A stretch of 64,000 bases of DNA from Peristeroidobacter soli (lineage in GTDB: Bacteria > Pseudomonadota > Gammaproteobacteria > Steroidobacterales > Steroidobacteraceae): assembly GCF_004138485.1 (NCBI RefSeq), contig NZ_RYEV01000005.1, positions 1,197,000 through 1,260,999 on the forward strand, read 5' to 3'. Shown here piece by piece: positions 45,620 to 54,041 of the stretch. Each line of letters starts with the position of its first letter. The first letter of the stretch is position 1. The translations under genes were made by a program, and so were the position numbers. The notes under the pieces were generated by a model. It was given only the letters and a program-made list of their open reading frames with translations. It searched no databases and had not been told where the DNA came from.

Positions 45620-46443
45620 TTCCCCAGTGTCGGCACAGTGAAATCGGGCAACGCGGCAACCGACGAGGTGCCGCCGTCCAACGTCAGCACGTTGCCTGTC
45701 ACATACCCGGCAAGATCGCTCGATAAGTACAGAAGCGCTGCGGCGATGTCTGCCGGTACCGCGACACGACGAAGCGGATTGGCGCTGGAGACTCGATCCC
45801 AGAATTCGGAGCTCAGCGCCTTTAGCAACCTTGGGGTGCGGACAAATCCGGGCGCAACCGCGTTGACTCTGATCCCCGATGGCCCGAGTTCATGAGCTGC
45901 GCAGCGTACCAGGTGGTGTAGAGCGGCTTTGGCGGTGCCATACGCGGCCTGATTGGCAACACTGACTTCGCCAGAGATCGAGCCAACGAATGTGATGCAG
46001 CCGCCCCCTGGTAGCGCGCGACTTCCGAGCTGCAGCGCGAGATAGGCATGTCGAAGGACGACGTCGAATTGGGCCGTCCAGCCGGCATCGTCGAGTTGCG
46101 CTAGTGGTTTGGTGATTGCCATCCCTACGACGTCGACGATCCCAGCGAGGGGTGCATCGAGTTGGTCCCGCGCGAGCGCGAAGATGCGCTCCATCTCCGA
46201 GCGAGAGGTGACATCGCCAGTCGCTGCAACCCCGTCAGTTTCTGCCGCAATTTTCTCGGCGAGCGTGCTATCGCGATCGACGCACAGAATGCGCGCTCCT
46301 GCTTGCGCTAGAGCATGCGCAGCCTGTCGTCCCATACCATCTCCCGCTCCGAGTACGATGTAGCCGCGGCGATCCAGGCGAAGCAGCCGCAGATAGTCCG
46401 GAACGTGATTGCTGTCCGCATAGGTCATGGATTTCACCTTCAT
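45616..46443 (-). CDS. Short-chain dehydrogenase/reductase (SDR)
   Basis: 275-aa classical SDR. The cofactor motif is YIVLGAGDGMGRQAAHAL near residue 29, a GxGxGMG-type variant of TGxxxGIG. The active-site Ser is near FVGSISG and the Tyr-x3-Lys in AYGTAKAAL. Middle gene of the esterase-SDR-MFS operon, overlapping both neighbours by 4 bp. It probably oxidises an alcohol released or formed in the pathway. Confidence 0.9.
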   Translation of the reverse strand: MKVKSMTYADSNHVPDYLRLLRLDRRGYIVLGAGDGMGRQAAHALAQAGARILCVDRDSTLAEKIAAETDGVAATGDVTSRSEMERIFALARDQLDAPLAGIVDVVGMAITKPLAQLDDAGWTAQFDVVLRHAYLALQLGSRALPGGGCITFVGSISGEVSVANQAAYGTAKAALHHLVRCAAHELGPSGIRVNAVAPGFVRTPRLLKALSSEFWDRVSSANPLRRVAVPADIAAALLYLSSDLAGYVTGNVLTLDGGTSSVAALPDFTVPTLGK

Positions 46444-47369
46444 CGCTCTAAGACTGCCACGCGCATGGCCGCTGCCGCCTGACGCTGGGCCTCCGCTGCT
46501 TCATCCACAATCCCGCGCATGCCAAAAAAGGTGTGCAACATGCCTTGGTATTGAACGTGAATTGTAGGTACGCCGGCTTCGAGCAGCTTCTGAGCATATG
46601 CTGCCGAGTCGTCGCGAGTGCCATCGCACTCTGCCGAGATGATGAGCGTGCGCGGCAGCCCTGCGTGGGTTCTCGCAAGTAGCGGCGAGACGCGCCAATC
46701 TTCGGCATCGACGTGGGTGCCGACACCATAGGTCCGATAGGCATAGGCAACGTCCTTCGTAGTTTGTAGATATCCAACCTCAAAGGTCTTCAACGACTCG
46801 GCACGTTGACGTGCGTCTACCGCCGGATAGATGAGGAGTTGTAGTCGAATGCCTGCAACGCCTTCGTCGCGCAGAGTCAGACACGTAGCAGCCGCAAGAT
46901 TACCGCCGGCCGACTCGCCGAGTATGACGATACGATCCGGAGGCACGCCGAGCGACGACGCGTTGCGGGCCAACCAGCGGCTGGCATCGACTGCATCCTG
47001 ATACGGAGCAGGAAATGGGTGTTCGGGAGCCAGCCGGTATTCGACATTCGCCACGGCAAGCCCGGACTCGCGCGCCAGGTGCCGACACGTTGCATCGAAG
47101 CTGTCGCAGCTGCCCATCAGCCATCCACCACCGTGAAACGCGACCGCTAGCCCTTGGGCATTCCGAGGCCGGTACAGCCGGATTGGAATCGGACGCTGCG
47201 AGCCAACCGCCTCGATGTCCAAGACCTCATCGATGGCGGGGCCTGCGGGGCGCGCCGCAGTTCGCGCGACAATCTGAGCCCTCGCCGTCTGCACGTCGAG
47301 GTCTGCGAGGGTGGGCAGTCCGCGTGCCGCCTCCAATATCGGACGCAGCTTGGGATGAACGAATACCAT
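46440..47369 (-). CDS. Alpha/beta-hydrolase, HSL-family esterase
   Basis: 309-aa esterase of the hormone-sensitive lipase family. The oxyanion motif is HGGGW near residue 99, the nucleophile elbow GESAGGN near residue 169, the Asp in SAECDGTRDD and the His in GMLHTFFG, so the full catalytic triad is present. No signal peptide, so it acts in the cytoplasm on short esters. First gene of its operon; a regulon palindrome lies 43-58 bases upstream of the ATG, shared with the divergent oxidase gene. Confidence 0.92.
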   Translation of the reverse strand: MVFVHPKLRPILEAARGLPTLADLDVQTARAQIVARTAARPAGPAIDEVLDIEAVGSQRPIPIRLYRPRNAQGLAVAFHGGGWLMGSCDSFDATCRHLARESGLAVANVEYRLAPEHPFPAPYQDAVDASRWLARNASSLGVPPDRIVILGESAGGNLAAATCLTLRDEGVAGIRLQLLIYPAVDARQRAESLKTFEVGYLQTTKDVAYAYRTYGVGTHVDAEDWRVSPLLARTHAGLPRTLIISAECDGTRDDSAAYAQKLLEAGVPTIHVQYQGMLHTFFGMRGIVDEAAEAQRQAAAAMRVAVLER

Positions 47370-47411
47370 GCGTCAGCTCCGGTTCGGTACTTGACTCGCT
47401 CGAAAGATGGT

Positions 47412-47427
47412 ATCTTCCGTGGAAGAT
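47412..47427. promoter_or_regulatory. Regulon palindrome, copy 2
   Basis: ATCTTCCGTGGAAGAT, perfect match, identical in its centre to copy 1. It lies between the divergent esterase operon and the alpha-hydroxyacid oxidase gene. Confidence 0.85.
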
Positions 47428-47575
47428 TGTTACAAGCCGCTGCACGCGACCTGATCTGGTCGCGATCGCGCGTACGCTCGGTGCCAGCGATTGTAGATGC
47501 TCCGGACCAAGGCTTGCTTGAGTTCATGCGTTTGTTTCAGGGGTATTGGCTGAACATTCCGCCGAGGAGGCTGCC

Positions 47576-48724
47576 TTGAGTGTCGCTACTGCGAGCACGG
47601 TGGAGGAGTTGCGGCAACTTGCGCGCCGGCGGTTGCCCCGCGCGGTATTCGATTTCATCGATGGTGCATCGGACGATGAGTTGACGCTGCGCTGGAATCA
47701 GGATGACTTCAACCGACTCGCCTGGCTGCCTCGGGTCCTGAGGAATGTGACGAAGCGCGATTGCAGCACCGCAATTCTGGGAGAAGTCGCAGCGCTGCCG
47801 CTGATCGTGGCACCCACTGGACTCGCTGCACTCGTCTGGGCGGAAGCCGATGCTTTGCTGGCGACAGCAGCAACGTCTGCGAAGGTGCCATTTACCATCA
47901 GCACGTCCTCGAGCGTACGTATGGAAGCAATACGCGAGCGTGCGCCGGATAGCCGTTTGTGGTTTCAGGTTTACCCGTATAAGGATCGTGACCTGGTCCG
48001 AGCGCTGATATCCCGGGCCAAGGCGATCGAATGTCAGGCGCTGGTACTGACCGTCGATGTGCCGATTCTCGGCCGAAGGCTGCGCGATCAGCGAAATCGT
48101 TTCACGGTGCCGCTGCGTCCTACCAGCCGTCTTGTGTGGGACCTCGTTCGCTGTCCGACATGGACGCGCCACATCTTGACGTATGGGGTGCCACGAATGC
48201 AGAACTTCGTCGATGGAAAGCGCAGCGCGAGTGTGACATCGCTGGCGGCCTTGATGACTTCGAACATGGATGCGGGTGTCACATGGGACGCCATCGATTG
48301 GATTCGGCAGCAGTGGGGCGGCAAGCTGGTGCTCAAGGGAGTGCTGCGGCCGGACGATGCAGAGCAAGCAGTTCGCCTCGGCGTGGATGCAGTGGCCGTT
48401 TCGAATCACGGAGGACGACAACTGGATGGGGTGACCTCGTCCATCGAGGTGCTGCCTCAGATCGTCGCGAGTATCGCCGGCCGGGCCGAAGTCTATCTCG
48501 ACGGGGGCATTCGCCGTGGGTCCGATATCGCGAAGGCCATTGCACTCGGAGCCACCGCTGTAATGGCAGGCAGAGCGGGCTTGTACGGCGTGGGTGCGGG
48601 TGGCCGGGCCGGAGCGGACCGCGCATTCGCAATCCTCGCAGATGAACTCGATCGCTGTCTTACATTGATTGGCTGTAACAGCGCCAAACAGCTCGACGTG
48701 AGCTGCTTGCTGAAACGGGAGTAA
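47576..48724 (+). CDS. FMN-dependent alpha-hydroxyacid oxidase/dehydrogenase
   Basis: FMN enzyme of the glycolate/lactate oxidase and mandelate dehydrogenase family, 382 aa from the start chosen here. The active-site block SNHGGRQLDG and the phosphate-binding GGIRRGSDIAKAIALGA are intact, and LTVDVPILGRR is typical. It oxidises an L-2-hydroxyacid to the 2-oxoacid. I chose TTG 47576 because GAGGAGG (47564-47570) lies 5 bases ahead of it; TTG 47546 is in frame but has no such site. Together with the D-specific enzyme at 42520-43470, both stereoisomers of a hydroxyacid could be handled. Confidence 0.9.
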   Translation: MSVATASTVEELRQLARRRLPRAVFDFIDGASDDELTLRWNQDDFNRLAWLPRVLRNVTKRDCSTAILGEVAALPLIVAPTGLAALVWAEADALLATAATSAKVPFTISTSSSVRMEAIRERAPDSRLWFQVYPYKDRDLVRALISRAKAIECQALVLTVDVPILGRRLRDQRNRFTVPLRPTSRLVWDLVRCPTWTRHILTYGVPRMQNFVDGKRSASVTSLAALMTSNMDAGVTWDAIDWIRQQWGGKLVLKGVLRPDDAEQAVRLGVDAVAVSNHGGRQLDGVTSSIEVLPQIVASIAGRAEVYLDGGIRRGSDIAKAIALGATAVMAGRAGLYGVGAGGRAGADRAFAILADELDRCLTLIGCNSAKQLDVSCLLKRE

Positions 48725-49591
48725 ATGATGACCTGGCAGCTCCGCTATGCATCTCACCTCGGCTTTCGTTCGCTCGAGATGCCCCTGTTTCCGTTCAGTG
48801 CGAAGGCCGCCGATGCCATCGAGCAGATTCGCTTCGCACACAGTCTCGGCTTTGCCGGTGTACAAGATGCATTGGCTCGCCAGCGGCCTCGCGATGATGT
48901 CGATCGCATCGGACGCACGCTCGCTCAACTGTCCCTGGAGCCCGGCTCCATGCTCTACGCACCCATGGAAATTGCGAAGGCGCCGCTTTGGGGCAGCAGC
49001 GATGCGAATGATCGACACATCAGGATGCGTGAGCTCGATATCGCCATCGACACCGCGCAGCGGCTCGGCGCGCGCAGGATCGCCATATTGAGCGGGCTCG
49101 ACCCGAGAATGCCTCTGAGCCTGCAACTTGCACGGTTTGTGGATGCGTTGCGCGAGGCGGCGGAGTTGGCCGAACGGCATGGGTTGGTGCTGTGTCTCGA
49201 GACGATCAACGCGCAGGCCGTGCCGGACATGTTGCTGCAACACATCGGTGACGCCTATCTCGTTGCTAAAGCCGTGGCGAGAGCGAGTGTTCGACTGATC
49301 TTCGACACCGCCCACGTGCAAATCATGGACGGCAATCTGTTGACGAATCTCGAGGCTGTTTGGGACTCGGTGGAAGTTATTCAGGTGGCCAATGTACCGG
49401 GGCGTATCGAGCCCGAACTGGGCGAGATTGCCATGCTGCCGTTCCTCAACGGGCTGGTTGCAAGAGGGTATTCGGGACTGATAGAGCTGGAGCACCTGTG
49501 GGCCACTCCAGGGGTCGAAGCCGAACAAAGAGGAATTGCTTTCCTTCGACACGTCGATAGCTTGCTGGCGCGAGCGCCACTTCGCGGCTGA
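48725..49591 (+). CDS. TIM-barrel sugar-phosphate isomerase/epimerase-like protein
   Basis: 288-aa protein of the xylose isomerase-like TIM-barrel superfamily (hydroxypyruvate isomerase/Hyi-type). Metal ligands are suggested by LCLETIN near residue 160, IFDTAHVQ near residue 193 and IELEHLW near the end. It starts directly at the base after the oxidase stop (TAAATGATG), so it is co-transcribed. It could isomerise the oxidase product; the exact reaction cannot be named. Confidence 0.82.
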   Translation: MMTWQLRYASHLGFRSLEMPLFPFSAKAADAIEQIRFAHSLGFAGVQDALARQRPRDDVDRIGRTLAQLSLEPGSMLYAPMEIAKAPLWGSSDANDRHIRMRELDIAIDTAQRLGARRIAILSGLDPRMPLSLQLARFVDALREAAELAERHGLVLCLETINAQAVPDMLLQHIGDAYLVAKAVARASVRLIFDTAHVQIMDGNLLTNLEAVWDSVEVIQVANVPGRIEPELGEIAMLPFLNGLVARGYSGLIELEHLWATPGVEAEQRGIAFLRHVDSLLARAPLRG

Positions 49592-49624
49592 GCGGGGTTG
49601 CAGTGCCTCGAGGGGGTAGCAATC

Positions 49625-49640
49625 ATCTTCCACGGAAGAT
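49625..49640. promoter_or_regulatory. Regulon palindrome, copy 3
   Basis: ATCTTCCACGGAAGAT, perfect match, 34 bases before the ATG of the first Rieske oxygenase. It would control both tandem oxygenase genes. Confidence 0.85.
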
Positions 49641-49673
49641 AGGATAGCTCACGGCAAGCCTTTAGGGGGCGAG

Positions 49674-50957
49674 ATGCTGACGCAAGCGGATAACGAGCTG
49701 ATGTGCCGGGTCGGGCCGGGCACAGGCATGGGCACGACAATGCGCCGTTATTGGCTGCCGGCGTTGGCGTCTTCGGAGCTGCCCGAGCCCGGTGGAGACC
49801 CGGTGCATGTGGAGTTATTGGGGGAACACTTCGTCGCGTTTAGAGACAGCGAGGGGCGCGTCGGGCTGCTCGATGAAGCATGCTGTCATCGAGGTGCCTC
49901 GCTGTTGCTGGGGCGTGTGGAAGGGTGCGGGTTGAGATGCATCTATCACGGCTGGAAGTTCGCTGTTGACGGCAGGGTGCTCGAGACGCCAAATGTGCCG
50001 GACACCAAATTCAAGGATCGAGTTCGCGGGCGCGCTCATCCGGTGCGCGAGGCCGGCGGATTGATCTGGACCTATTTGGGGCCGGCAGAGCTGCAGCCGG
50101 CCTTCCCGGACTGGTCATGGCACTCGCTGCCGAACCCGCAGGTGCTGGTCACCCACCATTCTCTCGACTGTAATTTCGTCCAAGTGCTGGAAGGTTTGGT
50201 CGATTCGTCTCACTTGGGGATTCTTCATAACAATGGTTTGCGTGCCAGTCTCACATCGGATCTCAGCTATGCCGACAAAGTAGCGAGCATGCAGTTCGAT
50301 CTGGCCCCTCGTATCGAAGAAGAGGGCACCGATTTCGGTTTCCATTACGTCGCTTTGCGCGATGGCCTGAACGGCTTTCGCGAAGCCCGGGTCACGGCTT
50401 TCGTGATGCCCTGTATCGTGCTCAATCCGAACGGCGACGTGGCGACCATTGTGGTGCCTGCCAGCGATACCCGCTCGCGCTTCTTTCATATCTGGTGGGA
50501 TGCGACGCGGCCTGTGGCGGAGGAGCCGCTGCGAACCGAAACCTTGCGCTTTGTCGGACTTGATGCGCAGACCATGCAGGCTTATGGCATTGCTGCCGAC
50601 AGCACAGCAGCGCGGCGTCCGGCACGCTCGAATCGCTTTCATCAGGACCGCAAGGCGATCCGCACCAATCAGAGCTTCAGCGGCATTACCGGTTTGGTCG
50701 AGGAAGATGTTGCCGTCTCGGTAAGCGGTGGGGCGATTCGGGATCGATCCAAGGAGATGCTTTCCATAGCGGATCTTGCTGTGGGACGCCTGCATCGCGT
50801 GTATCTCGACTCGGTTCGGCGAGTGCTCGGCGGTGGTGTTCCCATCGGACTCGCGACCGGTATAGATCTAGCTGTCGCGCGCGGTCTCAACGCGCAGCTG
50901 TCAGATGCGAAGGACTGGCGATCCCTGGTGCCTTTGCATCGACGAGGCGCGGGCTGA
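49674..50957 (+). CDS. Rieske oxygenase 1 (phthalate dioxygenase-like, oxygenase component)
   Basis: 427-aa oxygenase. The Rieske [2Fe-2S] ligands are in CCHRG (near residue 70) and CIYHGW (near residue 88). The catalytic iron ligands are suggested by DSSHLGILH near residue 180. The family includes phthalate 4,5-dioxygenase and aromatic O-demethylases such as LigX-type enzymes. There is no fused reductase, so it needs separate ferredoxin and reductase, probably those at 52338-53875. Its first 150 residues are nearly the same as those of the next gene; the catalytic halves diverge. Confidence 0.93.
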   Translation: MLTQADNELMCRVGPGTGMGTTMRRYWLPALASSELPEPGGDPVHVELLGEHFVAFRDSEGRVGLLDEACCHRGASLLLGRVEGCGLRCIYHGWKFAVDGRVLETPNVPDTKFKDRVRGRAHPVREAGGLIWTYLGPAELQPAFPDWSWHSLPNPQVLVTHHSLDCNFVQVLEGLVDSSHLGILHNNGLRASLTSDLSYADKVASMQFDLAPRIEEEGTDFGFHYVALRDGLNGFREARVTAFVMPCIVLNPNGDVATIVVPASDTRSRFFHIWWDATRPVAEEPLRTETLRFVGLDAQTMQAYGIAADSTAARRPARSNRFHQDRKAIRTNQSFSGITGLVEEDVAVSVSGGAIRDRSKEMLSIADLAVGRLHRVYLDSVRRVLGGGVPIGLATGIDLAVARGLNAQLSDAKDWRSLVPLHRRGAG

Positions 50958-51021
50958 TCGCGGAGAGTTGTCGGGCTTTGTTAATTCAATTCGATGGTTG
51001 TGAATAGCGACGGGGGCGATC

Positions 51022-52332
51022 ATGCTGACGCAGGCGGAGAATGAGCTGATGTGCCGGGTGGGTCCAGGCTCGGGCATGGGCGCGGCGTTACGCCGCTACT
51101 GGTTGCCGGCGTTGGCATCTTCGGAACTGCCCGAACCCGGCGGAGATCCCGTGCACGTGGAATTGCTCGGCGAACATTTCGTCGCCTTCAGAGATGAGGA
51201 GGGTCGCGTCGGGCTGCTCAACGAAGCCTGTTGTCACCGGGGCGCTTCGCTGTTGCTGGGGCGGGTCGAGGGCTGCGGACTGCGATGTATCTATCACGGC
51301 TGGAAGTTCGCTGTAGATGGGAAGGTGCTGGAAACGCCCAATGTTCCAGACGCCAGGTTCAAGGACCGCATTCGCGCGAAGGCGTGGCCAGTGCGCGAGG
51401 CTGGCGGTTTGATCTGGACCTATCTGGGTCCCACCGAGTTACAACCATCCTTCCCGGAGTGGCCCTGGATGGAAGTGACCGATGCCCACCGCATCAACGC
51501 GATGGCGCTGGTGCCTTGCAATTTCGTCCAGATCATGGAGGGTTTGGTCGACTCCTCGCACCTGAGCGTTTTGCACATCACGCCGCTGAGTCAAGCCGAT
51601 AAGTCAGAGCTCGATTTTGCCAGAAAGACCGAGCATATGGCCTTCGATGCCGCGCCGAGGATCGAGGCGGAGCTCACGGATTTCGGCTTCCACTATGTCG
51701 CCATGCGAGACATCGAAGGCCCTGAAGGACATCGCATCGAGGCCCGCGTGGCCGCGTTCATCGCCCCTTGTTTCATCAACAATCCGAATGGAGATCTGTT
51801 CTTTGCGTGCGTGCCGGTCAATGACGAGGTGACGCGGTTCTATCATGTCTGGTGGAACAGCGAGCGCCCGATTGGCGAAGAGCCGCTCAGAAGTCAGCAG
51901 CTGAAATTTGTCGGGCTGGATGATGAAGCGTTGGCGCGACACGGGCTCACGCCCGGTACGATCGACGGTCCACTTCGGCCTTCACGAGAGAATCGCTGGC
52001 ATCAAGATCGCGAGCTGGTGCGCAAAGGCCATTTCACCGGCATCTTCAGCTTCACCGAGGAAGATGTCGCCGTATCGGTTTCCGGCGGCGCCATCAGGGA
52101 TCGATCCAAGGAAATGCTCTGCATTGCGGATCATGCGATCGGTCGGTTGTATCGAGTGCTGCTCAACATGGCGAAGCGGGTGGCTGAAGGCGCAGAACCT
52201 CTCGCCTCAAAGGCAAACACTCGAGACATTCGCGGTACTCATGGAACGCTGGCGCCGAATCAGAATTGGCGAACTCTCGTGCCGACACACCGTCCACCTT
52301 CGGCGGCGGCGGCTTCGGAGCCAGTGGCTTAG
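51022..52332 (+). CDS. Rieske oxygenase 2 (paralogue of oxygenase 1)
   Basis: 436-aa oxygenase with the same Rieske ligands (CCHRG, CIYHGW) and a catalytic-iron motif DSSHLSVLH. The N-terminal 150 residues are almost identical to oxygenase 1, while the C-terminal catalytic domain differs in the substrate region, for example FVQIMEGLVDSSHLSVLHITPLS. This is a tandem duplication with possible specialisation on a second substrate or step. There is no palindrome of its own; it is 64 bases after oxygenase 1 and probably in the same operon. It converges with the reductase gene after 5 bases. Confidence 0.93.
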   Translation: MLTQAENELMCRVGPGSGMGAALRRYWLPALASSELPEPGGDPVHVELLGEHFVAFRDEEGRVGLLNEACCHRGASLLLGRVEGCGLRCIYHGWKFAVDGKVLETPNVPDARFKDRIRAKAWPVREAGGLIWTYLGPTELQPSFPEWPWMEVTDAHRINAMALVPCNFVQIMEGLVDSSHLSVLHITPLSQADKSELDFARKTEHMAFDAAPRIEAELTDFGFHYVAMRDIEGPEGHRIEARVAAFIAPCFINNPNGDLFFACVPVNDEVTRFYHVWWNSERPIGEEPLRSQQLKFVGLDDEALARHGLTPGTIDGPLRPSRENRWHQDRELVRKGHFTGIFSFTEEDVAVSVSGGAIRDRSKEMLCIADHAIGRLYRVLLNMAKRVAEGAEPLASKANTRDIRGTHGTLAPNQNWRTLVPTHRPPSAAAASEPVA

Positions 52333-52337
52333 AGGTC

Positions 52338-53564
52338 TCAGAAGCAGTCACGAAGCGGGCGGCTCGTATCGGCCAGTCTGTCCAGGATTGGCCGGTTTCT
52401 CTGACCGACGAGCTTACGCGCGGCCATCTGATCCTTGGCGTTGTTGATCGTGTCCATCGCGATCAACTCACCGTCGCGCAGGTAGCACACGCTGAAGCTG
52501 CGATCGAACGGACGGCCGCGTAACACGGTACGGTCGTAGCCTGTCGACAAGCCCACGATGATCAGCTTCAGATCGTACTGATCGGACCAAAACCATGGAA
52601 TGGCAGGCATTCGTGGAGATTCTCCAAGCATCGCCAACGCGGCGTTCGTTCCTTGCTCGAACGCGTTGTCGACGCTCTCGAGGCGCACCGATCCGCCGCA
52701 CTGATGGCTCCGATGCAATGCGCAGTCACCTGCTGCGTAGATGCGAGGATCGGACGTACGGCAGTGAGCATCCACCATGATCCCGTTCGCGCAGTCCAAT
52801 CCGGCCGCAACAGCCAGGTCGTCATTGGGGAGGGCGCCGACACCGATCAACACGATGTCTGCGATATATTGATTGCCATCCGAGCAGATGATCGATCGCA
52901 CACGCCCGTGCTCATCGCCATGAATTCCCTGCACCGATGCTCGGCAGACGATATCCACGCCGCGGCGGGCATGTTCTTCTTCGTAGAACGAAGAGATCTC
53001 AGGGCAGACGACGCGATTCATCAACCGATCGGACATCTCCAGTACGGTGACCTCCAAGCCCCGTTCGCGGCAGGTAGCCGCGACTTCGAGCCCGATATAG
53101 CCGCCTCCGACGATGACGATTCGGCGACCAGGCACGAGCTCGCGACCAAGGCGGTCGACATCGGCGATTGTGCGTAAGTAATGGACGCCCTGCAGATCGG
53201 CTCCCTCGATCGATAGCCTTCGGGGGCGACTGCCGGTCGCGAGCAGGAGCGCGTCGTAGTCGTACTTGGAACCGTCCGCGCCCGATACTTGCATTTGGTC
53301 TCGATCGATCTGCACCACGCGGTACCCGAGGCGAACATCGATACGATGCTCGCTGTAGAAACCGGCGTGCCGGATCAGCAGGCGATCCCGCTCAAACGAG
53401 CCCGCCAGGAATTTTTTCGATAGCGGGGGGCGCTGATAGGGTAGATGCGGTTCGTCGCTCAACAGCGTGAGCCCGCCGTCGTAGCCTCGACGCCGAAGCG
53501 TATCGACCGCCTGGGCGGCGGCCTGGCCGCCACCGACGATTACAATCTGCCGGAGCGTACTCAT
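52338..53564 (-). CDS. FAD-dependent ferredoxin reductase
   Basis: 408-aa NADH-ferredoxin reductase of the putidaredoxin reductase/RhodCoxIII group. The first FAD motif is IVIVGGGQAAAQAVDTLR at the N-terminus, the NAD motif IVIVGGGYIGLEVAAT near residue 148, and the second FAD motif IYAAGDCALH. The start at 53564 fits because its ATG overlaps the ferredoxin stop (ATGA) and the FAD motif begins 7 residues later; a longer open frame upstream lies inside the ferredoxin gene. It passes electrons from NADH to the ferredoxin for the Rieske oxygenases. Confidence 0.93.
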   Translation of the reverse strand: MSTLRQIVIVGGGQAAAQAVDTLRRRGYDGGLTLLSDEPHLPYQRPPLSKKFLAGSFERDRLLIRHAGFYSEHRIDVRLGYRVVQIDRDQMQVSGADGSKYDYDALLLATGSRPRRLSIEGADLQGVHYLRTIADVDRLGRELVPGRRIVIVGGGYIGLEVAATCRERGLEVTVLEMSDRLMNRVVCPEISSFYEEEHARRGVDIVCRASVQGIHGDEHGRVRSIICSDGNQYIADIVLIGVGALPNDDLAVAAGLDCANGIMVDAHCRTSDPRIYAAGDCALHRSHQCGGSVRLESVDNAFEQGTNAALAMLGESPRMPAIPWFWSDQYDLKLIIVGLSTGYDRTVLRGRPFDRSFSVCYLRDGELIAMDTINNAKDQMAARKLVGQRNRPILDRLADTSRPLRDCF

Positions 53565-53875
53565 TCTTCGGGTGCGATCGTGAGGGCCAGGTCGTTCAAG
53601 GCGTCGGTGAGATCGATCTGGCAAGACAGGCGAGAGTTGGGGCGTGCATGCCTGAGCTCGGCGAGGAGGTCACGCTCGGCGGGCTCTGCTGGCTGCAGTC
53701 GGGAGAGCCACTCAGGATCGATGTAGACGTGGCACGTTGCGCAGGAACACATCCCCCCGCAGATCGCCGCTACTCCGAAATCAAACTCCCGAAGGGCTTC
53801 CATGAGCTTGCGGCCCGCAAGGCCATCGACTCGATGCTCGTTGCCCTGCATATCTACTACTCGCAGCGCTGTCAT
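53561..53875 (-). CDS. Adrenodoxin-type [2Fe-2S] ferredoxin
   Basis: 104-aa ferredoxin. Cys39, Cys45 and Cys48 (within AICGGMCSCATCHVY) and Cys85 give the C-x5-C-x2-C-x36-C spacing of adrenodoxin/putidaredoxin proteins. The start at 53875 gives the normal family length; upstream in-frame codons would run through the regulon palindrome and into the opposite gene. First gene of the ferredoxin-reductase operon. Three-component systems with this ferredoxin type include dicamba O-demethylase and LigX, which supports an O-demethylation or monooxygenation role for at least one of the three oxygenases. Confidence 0.93.
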   Translation of the reverse strand: MTALRVVDMQGNEHRVDGLAGRKLMEALREFDFGVAAICGGMCSCATCHVYIDPEWLSRLQPAEPAERDLLAELRHARPNSRLSCQIDLTDALNDLALTIAPEE

Positions 53876-53905
53876 CCGCGATCCCCGGCATGCACGTGAA
53901 TAGTG

Positions 53906-53921
53906 ATCTTCCATGGAAGAT
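53906..53921. promoter_or_regulatory. Regulon palindrome, copy 4
   Basis: ATCTTCCATGGAAGAT, perfect and fully palindromic through its centre, 31 bases upstream of the ferredoxin start, in the divergent space with oxygenase 3. Confidence 0.85.
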
Positions 53922-53973
53922 AACTTGAATGCAAGTCGGTCGGCGGAGCTTGACCTGCGCAGCAAACGATGCG

Positions 53974-53989
53974 ATCTTCCATGGAAGAA
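53974..53989. promoter_or_regulatory. Regulon palindrome, copy 5 (one mismatch)
   Basis: ATCTTCCATGGAAGAA, only the last base differs from consensus. It is centred 68 bp from copy 4, closer to oxygenase 3 (52 bases before its GTG). Each divergent promoter may thus have its own site. Confidence 0.8.
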
Positions 53990-54041
53990 ACGTAAGAGAC
54001 GACGCATCACCTGGGCGTCGACGCTGCTGGGAGGCCGTACC

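Noticed and set aside
53913..54041. Earlier start for Rieske oxygenase 3
   Set aside because: The extra residues would be encoded by palindromes 4 and 5; the paralogues start at the position equivalent to GTG 54042, which has a good ribosome site.
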